This document shows, in pieces, positions 55,280 through 64,000 of a DNA stretch of 64,000 nt. Source of the stretch: Aquatica leii (Eukaryota > Arthropoda > Insecta > Coleoptera > Lampyridae); the NCBI GenBank assembly GCA_035610365.1, contig CM069432.1, positions 228,306,532 to 228,370,531 on the forward strand, read 5' to 3'. The translations under genes were made by a program, and so were the position numbers. The notes under the pieces are model-generated. The model was not told the DNA's origin. It did no database searches and saw only the letters and a program-made list of their open reading frames with translations. How positions within the stretch are numbered: position 1 is the stretch's first letter; each line of letters opens with the position of its first letter.

Positions 55280-55458
55280 TATTTTTGAGTTTTAGGAGTC
55301 GATAAAGAAAAAAGTAGATGGTTTTTCCTTAATCTCTAAGTATTGGACAAACTAAACTAATTGATGTATTTTTCAATGCCAGTTTGTGTATTTTGTAACC
55401 GGAAAGTATTATTTACGAAAATGTTTTACTAGTATGGACTGATCTTGCGCCGTATATA

Positions 55459-55873
55459 CAGAGTTATTAAAAAGTATGGAGACGGCGATTTATTGTCGTT
55501 GATATAATTAGGAAAAATTATTCAACACACAAGTTGTTTATGTAATTTTTATCTACAATTGGAAATACTTAAATTTTTGTTATCTGTAATTGTTTCCGAA
55601 TTACGCCGTTCCGCGTACTTACCCCACCATTCGATATAGCATTTTTGTCTCTTTAAAACAACATTAAATAATTCTTTTTTAAATTTATTTTAATAAAATT
55701 TATTTCAAGAACACGCCGGCGCCGAGTCAAGTATTTACATCAAGTAGATCTATCGAAGACAAAAACAATAAACAAACTCGAGCGAGGTAACTTTATCGGT
55801 GGTTGTTGTTTACGTCAATTTAATAATTTGATGCTGTTAATATTAGCAATGGCGAGTTTAAGTAAACGTGGAG
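55459..55873 (+). repeat. Mariner left long TIR
   Basis: Matches 59971-60389 on the opposite strand at roughly 90%. It extends beyond the transposase ATG at 55849 and includes the first seven codons. Confidence 0.88.
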
Positions 55874-55887
55874 TAATTGAAACAATT
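55849..55887 (+). pseudogene. Mariner transposase, first 13 codons
   Basis: ATG at 55849 opens MASLSKRGVIETI, which stops being mariner at 55887 where the nested element begins. The frame resumes exactly in phase at 59061. Confidence 0.8.
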
Positions 55888-56538
55888 GAAGGGGTGAGTG
55901 GCTGAAGGAGGTATGTAACAAAAAGTAAGTTTTGAGATATTTGACCTCAAAGTTTTAATTGTAGTACTTTTTTGTAATGATTTTTTTTTAATATTTAACA
56001 AACCATTCTGTTCCTATGAGTGGTAAAATTGATATGGATGTTAAGAAAAGATTTAAATATCTGCCAAACAAAGATAAATAAACATGTTTTGTACATAACT
56101 CCTTCTTTCAAATACATTTTTATATTTCGCGTTTGTTTAAAGGACAAAACTGGTTATGTGCATGCAATTGAAAATACTGTTGTATAGATAAACAAATTGA
56201 TATTTACTTTTTCGTACATAATGGAAGTTTATTGTATTTTAATGAAACTGTTAAGTATGATTCAATCTGTTAACTCTTAAGTTGTTTCATTGTCTTCGCA
56301 TAAAACAAGCTCATAGAACCACTTGTGTTGTTCGGGAATGAAGAAAGTTGTTCTTTTAAGTTTTCAATTTTTTCTCTTGATAGTGCGCCAGCTTTCCTGA
56401 AGAGTTTTGGAATGTTAGTCTTCACAAAGAGACGAGGGTTTTTTCAAATTTTTGTGAATATTGACCTGTTTAAAGGGAGTACAATAATCAAAACTCTCCT
56501 TAAAGAGGTATGACCCATAGGAATCTACACGGATCCAT

Positions 56539-58670
56539 TTAATCCCGTCTCGGAAATACGTTTTCATTCAAAACATCTTTTTTCCTATTCATAAGTTGCA
56601 TTTTGTTTGGAAGGTTCTCAGTGTTTTTGAAATGATGCTGCATAACAATGACCACATTATTTTTTTTACTGGCAGAGGCAATAAATTCTCGGTATTGTTG
56701 TGGAGTACAAATAGTTTGGTGTTTCCTCAATCTTTTTTCTATACGGCCAAAATCCCGGTCCGAATCCAAGTATGAATGCCCTACTTCGGGAAACTTATGA
56801 TCTATTATTGAATATACCTTTTTGTACAAGATACTGATAAACGCACACCATTAGGAAATTTTTGTTTTGCCCTGCACAGGAGTCTGTCCAAATAATTAAA
56901 TGATTTCTTTGTTTAAGCGCCAGTTCAACTTCAATGGTTCTTAAAAGACAACTGGCAATCTCACTACTACCCCTGCATGCTTGGTCTTCAGTCCATGTAC
57001 AAAAAACTGTTTTATCTACTTCTTTAGTTGTAATATGTATGCCTAAATTATAAAACCACATTTGGCGTAGATAAAATGCTTTTGAAGTACTGAGTCGAGG
57101 TAAAGGCATCGTTTGTTGGAGGTCGAATGTTATATATGCAACGTCATTTGTATTTTTGGCCAGTTCTCTATCGACATCTTAAGCTGCAAAAGCGGCTTTT
57201 TAATTTTCACAATGTTCCTCATTCGCAGCACCAGAATCGCAAGTGCTACACGTGTCACTTTTGGGGCGTCCGAACGATAAATTAAATTTATTGTTGAAAA
57301 TATAGCGGTACGTGCATTCTTTAACTTTGAACCGATTATGCACTTTGTCACCATTACATGTTTCAATATAAAGTTTATGCATGATGGGAAATGATAAAAG
57401 AGGAGACAGATATTTCTTATGGATATTGCAATTTCGTGAATAATGCGATGATTCAGAAGGAAAACTTGAGATATGCTGGATTATATAAGCTACAACATCC
57501 TCAGGAGTTTTGTTGGGTCTATTGTTATGTTTTCCCCTTTTGTCTAGTAGAGGAGCAGCTAAACCCATCTGTATTTGCTTTTGGATTAAATCAACTTTCT
57601 TTATGCTGATATTGTATAATGAAACAACAGCCCGTTTACAAGTAGTAGTTTGTTTTACCCCGTATGTTATGCTATATTGGTATGAAGCGGTCTTGTGCTC
57701 CAGTTCTCTGTCTTTTTGTGGGGATTATTTTTATACTGTTATATAGTAAAGAGTTTTTAGCATTTATATCCAATTTGTACCACGATGACAATATTTCTTC
57801 CCTGTCTTCAATTGAAAATGCTTGAGAACACTGTCGGCGACAGTTTTCTGGGCATAAATTATCTTTGACACTAGTCTTAGCAGGTTTCAATTCACCTTTA
57901 TAATTTATGTACGCTTCTCCTCTTTGTCTCCAGAGTGTAGCTTTCCGTTTCTTCCATTCATCAGGATTTCGTTGCCTGTTTTTACTTACTTTTACTTTTG
58001 GTTGGAAATGTTTCTTTTTAGAAAGGACTCTGGGCAAAGTATGCTTTTCTTCATTTTGGTCAACACTAATTTCATTAGGTTTTGCCTGACGTACCAGAAC
58101 ATTGTCATCGTCTATTTGTTCTATTATACTATTATTCTGTTCCTCTATTAGCTCATCATTACTCTGTACATTCATCATTTCATTATCAATCTTCTCTCTC
58201 ATTATTTTGTGACAAGGTTTTTTGGTTTTAGGTTCATTTTGTTCTTCGGCAATTCCATCGTCTGATGAATCAACGTAATCTTTCGGATCTGGCACGTATT
58301 CATCACTAGAGTTGTCCCCGAATAAGTTATCGTAACTTGCATCGGAATGATCATCTGCAAAAAGATTTACTGAGTTTACAGTAAAAGAAACGTTAAAAAA
58401 GAATCTTTATGATAATGCCATCAAATATAACACAATGTGCTTATGTACATAAACTTTCTACTTTATAAAAGAATACTTACATTCTTTCTGGTAAACTTCA
58501 TTTGTGCGTGTAAAAGGATCACTACTTGTTGACACCCTTGGTATTTTTGTTTCTAGGTTAGAATTCTCATTTTCCGTTTGTATTGAAACCTTTTTGTTAA
58601 TACTTTCGCTGGCAGTTGCACTATCTTTATTCAACGCTAACTGTAAAATTATGTTTCCCCTAGAAGTCAT
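56539..58670 (-). pseudogene. Transposase of the nested element (two-exon, broken)
   Basis: Exon 1 is 58481-58670 (ATG at 58670, MTSRGNIILQLALNK). The intron, 58355-58480, has GTAAGTATTC and TCTTTTTGCAG ends. Exon 2 continues in phase with an acidic stretch then KKHFQPKVKVSKNRQRNP. After a shift near 57690 come GKHNNRPNKTPEDVVAYIIQ and a CSTCDSG pair. Two in-frame TAA codons lie near 57180-57202. Then LPRLSTSKAFYLRQMWFYNL, FCTWTEDQACRGSSEI and LIIWTDSCAGQNKNF follow. After another shift near 56820 comes SYLDSDRDFGRIEKRLRK. Acidic residues in WTDS and DRDFG..E are likely catalytic. Inactive copy. Confidence 0.75.
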
Positions 58671-58860
58671 TTCAACTATCTTTACCACTAATATTACTGA
58701 AAATAACACAAATTCGTAAACACGTGTTAATCAAAACAATCGTTAGTCGTTACTGTCAAATGTGAACGGTTAACAGCTTTTTCGCAGAGCGCACGAAGGC
58801 GGTATGTTACGTATCATATTTACGCCGCTATTGGAAGATGATATGTGCTATTTATGTTTG

Positions 58861-59041
58861 ATACCTCCTTCATCCACTACAAATATAAATGGTTGTTATC
58901 GCATACCTCCTTCATGACCTTAATATTTCTGTTAAAACGGGGTTTGGAGAGCGGCTGTCAGTTCACAAAACAAACTAACACATACCTCCTTCATCTGCGA
59001 CAATAACTCAATTTTTGCAAAAATGTTACATACACCCTTCA
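58861..59041 (-). repeat. Subterminal repeats of the nested element (ATACCTCCTTCAT)
   Basis: ATACCTCCTTCAT occurs at 58861, 58903 and 58982, and as the TIR variant ATACACCCTTCAT near 59030. The left end has only the single TIR copy. Such arrays are usually transposase-binding sites; here they also flank the transposase promoter. Confidence 0.75.
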
Positions 59042-59060
59042 TCCACTCACTTCTTCAATT

Positions 59061-59703
59061 ATGATTCTGGGTTACGGAGATAGACCTAGATGTTTACAAG
59101 ACGTTTGTAGTTTATTAAATAATACGCATCCAAATAGAAATCCAGTTTCTAAATTCGTTGTTGCAAAAATATTAAAACGCTTTCAACAAACTGGCAGTGT
59201 TAAAGATTTGCCAAGGAGTGAAAGACCTAGAAATGCGACAAGTGATGATAAAAAAAAGATGTTATTGGCTGTATCTGAAGATACTTATTTATCAACCAAT
59301 CGGTTAGCGGTTAATTTCAATATTTCACAGTCATCGATCGTTGATTTTGATAAAAGACTACAATTTTGTGAAGAAAATTTTGTTATCAACATTCTTTTCT
59401 CTGACAAAGCTACGTTTTGCCTTAACGGTGAAGTAAACAGACATAACTGCAGATACTGGGCATCAAAAAATCCTCATTGGTTATTGGAGCACGCTGTGTC
59501 CCCAAAAGATTAACGTATGTGTTGGCATTCTAGGGGGTCATGACAGCATCTGGTTCCAGCAAGATGGCATTATGCTTCAAACGCTCGTCAATATCTGGAT
59601 AACGTTTTTTTAAACAGATGGATTGGGAGACAAAGAAAGATTGAGTGGCCAGATCGTTCGCCTGATTTAAGCCCTTTAGATTTTTTCTTTGGGGATGCGT
59701 AAA
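59061..59703 (+). pseudogene. Mariner transposase, remainder
   Basis: Resumes MILGYGDRPRCLQDV in phase with the codons before the insertion. A helix-turn-helix part (SKFVVAKILKRFQQTGSVKD) and the RP-x-x-AT linker follow. A deletion between QSSIV and DFDKRLQFCEENF removes part of the second HTH. The first catalytic aspartate is in FSDKATFCLNG (59403). A stop at 59511 ends the long frame, but the same frame later shows RSPDLSPLDFFFG with the third aspartate (59664). The second, DGAPAH-like, part is lost. Dead. Confidence 0.85.
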
Positions 59704-59970
59704 AAACAAAGTCTACAGAGATATGTCCAACGACATTGAAAATTTAAGAATCCGGTTTTATAAATCGACTGAATCATTGTCAAATGACAAATCGAAGACA
59801 ATTTGAACACTTACTTTATATTACTGAGTTATTAATTTGTTTTTAATAATAAGATTTTGATTCATATTCATTTTTTGTCTCAGATGTACCTCCTTGATCT
59901 AAACACTTAAATCGTCGTTTTCTTGAAGAAGATGTTATTAAAATAAATATAAATCAGAAGGTTTTCAATT

Positions 59971-60389
59971 CTTTCACGTTTACTTAAACTCGCCATTGTC
60001 AATATCAACAGTAACAAATTATTAATTGGACGTAAACAATAACCACCGATAAAGTTACCTCGTTAGAGTTTGTTTATCGTTTTTGTTTTCGATATACCTA
60101 ATTGATGTAAATACTTGAATCGGCGTTTTCTTGAAAAAAAATTTTATTAAAACAAATTTTTAAAAAAATTTTCTTTAGTGCTTAGAGATAAAAATGCTCT
60201 ATCGAATATGTTCCCATTTAAAAGAATTGCGGGTAACGGCGTAACTCAGAAACAATTGCAGATAACAAAAATTCAAGTATTCCCAATTGTAGATAAAAAT
60301 TACATAAACAACGTTTGCATTAAACAATTTTTCCTAAAATGAATGTTAACGACTATAAATCGCCGTCTTCATACTTTTTAATAACCCTG
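59971..60389 (-). repeat. Mariner right long TIR
   Basis: Complement of 55459-55873, including a copy of the transposase start codon (minus strand ATGGCGAGTTTAAGTAAACG) that is not followed by a transposase. Confidence 0.88.
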
Positions 60390-60391
60390 TA

Positions 60392-62110
60392 TATAAAACA
60401 ATACAAGGCCTGAAAATGTTGTCTTGTGAAAACGATACATATTACGTATTTGGCACGTTTTACAGAGAATTGTAGAAACAGTTTAGCTTACTTATACAAA
60501 CGTAAACAACTTGATGCCAAATGTTAAAAAAGAATTTTTGAAAGCGTCAAGTCGTTCCCACCAGCATTGATTATTACTTGATAAAAAACTGCCGCTGCAA
60601 TTTATGCAAAAAATTTGAAAATTAATAAGAAAGCTATTGATAAATTAACCTCAAAAAACCTCAAATTAATTTAAAAAAAAAGCATTTAGAAAGGATTTGA
60701 TATTTATCCAACTAATAAAGTAGTTTAATATACGTATATTTAGTTTAAAAAATTGAATAAAAACACGTATTTTTAATGATCGATTGCAACTGCATTTGTA
60801 GATATACATATCTTCTATCTATAGAGACCAACTTTTTGGTATGTAATTTATGTTAACAGCAAACAATTATAACAATAAGATTTATAAGGTCCCCAATTGA
60901 TTACATGTACCGTAGTTCAAGTTTGCTTAACGTCGCTTTTTATGTAATTTATAAATTTTAATTTACTTCTTATGCAAAACACTCCAAATAGTCGCTCGTT
61001 TCTAGCCACCCTTCAAAGTTTGAAAAGAAAACAAACAATAATAAATCTTCATTATAAATTTAGACGTATACTTTACATAAGAAAATATTAATATTACTGA
61101 CGTTGTTTTATTAGTTATTTAGAACGTTCCAATAACACTAGAATATTCTACGCTTGTTATAAACAGTTTAACCTGTAGGTTTAATTTTATTAATGCTTCA
61201 TTTTTATCTATTTATTATTTTTTATTTAAATAACATTATTTCTTGTTACAAAGTTTTAAAAAAATGTATGTGCGCTATTTTTTTCTGATTTCATGTTAAG
61301 TAAAACTGTTTTATTTTAGATTAAAAAAAATGTTCTTGGAAGTATTTTGTCTTTTGCCAGAGAAGGTAATTGTAAAACACTTCATAGTCACTTACGCTTT
61401 TTTTAACATGTTAAAGAACAACCCAAACTAGACAACTATTAAAAGAAATCCAAAATACATAATAAAAAACTGAAATTGCATCGCTGGAAATAGTTTCAAC
61501 ACATAATTTATACAAACTAGATAATTAATTAAAATTTTATTAAAAGTTTTGTTACACAGAATACTAATTTCTCTAATTAACTAAAACAAAAATAGAGTAA
61601 AAAAATTGAATTACACATTGCATACATTTACATATTTTTAACACCAAATAAGAACCTTTTCCTAAAGAAAACCATCACAAAGATTAAGAAGTCAAACGTT
61701 TTGTAAAATTGAATTATTGTAATGTATGCAAATAAAGGCAACTTTCTCCATTTTACTATAAACACAAAATAAACAAATGCAAAGTGCGTGTTTCAGCAAA
61801 GTAGGTTTTTAAAACAAAACTGAAAGACTGCATAAAAATACAGATGAGTGGTAATTCGTTTAACGACATAAATAGATCTATTTAATAGTCAATGCGCTTG
61901 TTCACTAGTTACCTTCACTAACTAATCTAGATTACATTGTTCTTAATGATTAACGTGATGCACAAATACTTTGTAATGTTAAGTAAACAGGTGTGACTTA
62001 ATTTATTTGACTACTTTGACTTTATTGATGTTTTCCTCGTTTGGCATTACAACGATCCTTTATACCTGAGGTACGGCTTTATACGTTTGGTAATTAATAA
62101 TTAAATTTAA
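60392..62110. other. AT-rich region without a recognisable gene
   Basis: No domain-bearing ORF, terminal repeat or tandem array supported. Confidence 0.45.
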
Positions 62111-62153
62111 GCATTTACTATATAAGGGTAGGTACAATTTGCTGCTTAAATAA

Positions 62154-62444
62154 ATGTCAAACGAACCGTTACGGTGTGCGCTTCCTTTAAAGATGCCCCG
62201 AACAATAGCCAAAAGGCGGTCACCGGAACTAAACATTTTGAGAATAAGTTGTTCAACAGGTCACTTAACATTTTTATCGTTTCATTTAGGAATTACCATA
62301 ATCGGATTATTCGTAAAATGCATTTGTATAAAGAATATTGATCACCACGTGTCAAATAAAACGTATTGTGGCACAAGGTGTGTCTTTTTATACTATGGAA
62401 TAATGGAATTTCCGTTTTTATACTATTGTCATATATACAAGTAA
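62154..62444 (+). CDS. Hypothetical ORF, 96 residues, weakly supported
   Basis: ATG at 62154 opens MSNEPLRCALPLKMPRTIAK, followed by a basic turn and a hydrophobic helix-like part (FLSFHLGITIIGLFVKCIC) that could span a membrane. A TATATAAGG lies at 62119, but only 35 bp ahead, leaving almost no 5' untranslated region. No family is recognised. It may be chance; it is listed because it has an ATG, a promoter-like box and a non-random N-terminus. Confidence 0.2.
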   Translation: MSNEPLRCALPLKMPRTIAKRRSPELNILRISCSTGHLTFLSFHLGITIIGLFVKCICIKNIDHHVSNKTYCGTRCVFLYYGIMEFPFLYYCHIYK

Positions 62445-63040
62445 ATAGCATAAAACATTATTAATTATTATGTACTTACATAAAAGATGTTTGTACTCAC
62501 CTGAAACAAAAAAAAATTAAGTGAAATTATTTTACTATACACTGGACAAAAATATAACTACTAGTTTTTTAATTATTTTGTTATACTTTGCATGATATAA
62601 ATATTAATTAAATTATTTTTAAACATTAATTTTTATTTAAAACTAATCCCATTATTTGGTCCATTAAGATATTTTAATTTCATATATTCTTGAAAAATCT
62701 ATTTAGCGAATCAAATGTTTTTAGTTGGTTTTTCATTTGCTACCCTACAAAATTTCACCAACTTTCAAAGTCCGTTTCACTTTATGATACGAATATTTTC
62801 CGCTTAAAGTTAAGTTCTATTTTTGCAGACGCAATTTTATTATTATATATTAATTGTACTATTGCAATATAAATGTAATATAAATACGTGTAAAGAAAAT
62901 TTATATAAAGCAAACTTTTACTAAACACACACACACACAATGTTGTAAGCATTACTTTATTTATTTAAAACAATTATTCAAAATGTCCCTTAAGTTAACT
63001 ATTTATTTTTGAACAAAGGAATTTAAATTTGGTCACATAT
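62445..63040. other. AT-rich stretch with a short CA run
   Basis: Only a CA dinucleotide run (about 62926-62939) stands out. Confidence 0.4.
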
Positions 63041-63044
63041 CAAA

Positions 63045-63165
63045 ATATCGCAGCCAAAATGTCGCGCAAGAAAGAATTGCGAACAAAAGGTCGCACGACG
63101 AATTATCGCATGCGGCTAAAGATCGAATACGACCAAATATCGCATACCGGAAAAGATCGCATACG
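63045..63165 (+). repeat. Degenerate 13-17 bp tandem repeat (ATCGCATAC)
   Basis: ATCG cores fall at 63047, about 63061, 63077, 63090, 63105, 63122, 63139 and 63156. The last four are exactly 17 bp apart, and units such as AAATATCGCATACC and AAAGATCGCATACG are near-identical. Confidence 0.75.
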
Positions 63166-63363
63166 AAAGTAACTGTATACCTGCTCATACATTGAGATAA
63201 AAAAAATCTAATTTTCGACAAGACAAACCTTAAGATATATGAAATCATAATATGCAGACTAAGTAATTAGTATTTATCTAATGTTAACTGAGAAGTTTTA
63301 GTTAGTCTAAGTAGTTATATAATTCGGCTCCTGGATACTTTACTTCACGTTTAACCGTTCGTT

Positions 63364-63475
63364 CGTGTAAGTTCAGCCACTCGGCTGCATTCGTATAAGT
63401 TCGGGTGCACCTGCAATTTTTGTGTAAGTTCGCATTCGGTCGTTAGCTCGTGTAAGTTCCGGTAATCGGATGAGA
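63364..63475 (+). repeat. 28-29 bp minisatellite, four copies
   Basis: CGTGTAAGTTC or a one-base variant begins at 63364, 63392, 63421 and 63449. Spacer sequence between units is only loosely conserved (TTCGG/GCATTCG). Confidence 0.8.
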
Positions 63476-63479
63476 TCGG

Positions 63480-64000
63480 ACTTCCCCGCTCTTTTTTAAA
63501 TTTAAATTTTAGGTAAGACGGCCATTTTGACATATATTTCTAGAGTTTGAAAGTCATGCATTTAAAATTAATACATCATTAAACTAAAATAACTTGAAAG
63601 TAGAATAAAACTATATCAACAATAAGATAGTTAGGCTGACCCGGTCTTTCCAAAATATGAGGGTGGTTTTTATAAACATTTTTTAGGACCATTTTAGAAT
63701 TTAATGAATTTTTATAGCGAGAAATATAACTTAACCTCAATAATTTTGGCTTTTGTAAATTTGATTAAAATAATAACTGAAATCAATACAAACACTGAAA
63801 ATTAAAATAAATAGGTAATAAATAAATACATTTTTATTACATTCACTAAATATTTTATTTACATGTTAAATAGCTTTCAACTGCTTGATCAGCAAGTCGT
63901 TGATCGTCTAAAATGCAATACCATAAAAAAACAAGATTTTTAACGCTTATAAAAATCAATGAAAATTATCAATTTATTGAAGTAATTTTATTATATGCAT
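63480..64000. other. AT-rich end of window without a gene
   Basis: No coding or structural signal supported. Confidence 0.45.

Larger units (their letters stand above)
55888..59056 (-). mobile_element. Nested DNA transposon, 3169 bp, AATT duplication (possibly Sola)
   Basis: The left end reads GAAGGGGTGAGTGGCTGAAG and continues GAGGTATGTAACA. The right end, on the minus strand, reads GAAGAAGTGAGTGGATGAAG and continues GGTGTATGTAACA, giving TIRs of about 33 bp. AATT at 55884-55887 and 59057-59060 is the target duplication, and removal restores the mariner reading frame. A 4-bp duplication and a DDE-type transposase with WTDSCAGQNKN fit a Sola-like superfamily, but that name is a best guess. 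Confidence 0.85.
55459..60389 (+). mobile_element. Mariner-type transposon with TIRs of about 415 bp, split by a nested element
   Basis: Starts CAGAGTTATTAAAAAGTATG and ends with the near-complement CATACTTTTTAATAACCCTG. TA at 55457-55458 and 60390-60391 is the expected target duplication. Arms match over about 415 bp (55459-55873 and 59971-60389). Without the nested 3169-bp insertion and its 4-bp duplication the element is about 1.76 kb. The transposase is a Tc1/mariner-superfamily member. Confidence 0.92.

Noticed and set aside
57391-58151. Plus-strand ORFs in the nested transposon
   Set aside because: Complement of the recognisable minus-strand transposase.
63033-63248. 71-codon minus-strand ORF across the ATCGCATAC array
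   Set aside because: Reading frame produced by a tandem repeat whose period is not a multiple of three.
1-64000. CRISPR array, bacterial operon, rRNA or integron
   Set aside because: Short tandem repeats here have no spacer regularity, and all recognised genes are eukaryotic mobile-element types.

Overview
This is an AT-rich animal nuclear window, almost certainly arthropod and probably insect. It is made almost entirely of mobile elements and their wreckage. Families seen are Maverick/Polinton, BEL/Pao, Gypsy, Penelope-like, LINEs, hAT, mariner, pogo and MITEs. No multi-exon host gene is recognised. No rRNA, intact tRNA or CRISPR was seen.

Region 1 (1 to about 9.6 kb) is the best-preserved unit: the right two thirds of a Maverick/Polinton (adintovirus-like endogenous virus). 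DNA polymerase B enters from the left edge on the plus strand. Facing it on the minus strand is a dense train: two small apparently spliced genes, packaging ATPase, a 109-residue protein, a 231-residue protein, DDE integrase with chromodomain, penton-like minor capsid protein, a 142-residue basic protein, double jelly-roll major capsid protein, a 193-residue protein and an adenain-type protease. All of these frames are open, with TAATG and ATGA overlaps at several junctions. Together they cover replication, integration, packaging, maturation and capsid formation. A further 113-residue gene of unknown function points right. The left end of the element lies outside the window.

Region 2 (9.7 to 26 kb) is old sediment: a tRNA-like SINE, a BEL/Pao scrap fused to antisense LINE endonuclease, a LINE reverse transcriptase scrap, a Penelope-like element with GIY-YIG domain, a Gypsy element with large internal loss, MITEs and short tandem repeats. 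Region 3 (26.2 to 44.6 kb) holds a complete but dead hAT element with perfect 8-bp duplication, hairpins, a TA-flanked MITE, a hammerhead-like Penelope terminus, a full-length degenerate BEL/Pao provirus with 5-bp duplication, a second Penelope fragment and an R1-like LINE fragment. Region 4 (44.9 to 64 kb) has a pogo relic, a TATA/initiator promoter-like site before a small basic ORF, a cluster of long hairpins, and a mariner with TIRs of about 415 bp into which a 3.17-kb transposon (possibly Sola) has inserted, duplicating AATT. Stretches between them show no gene I can support.
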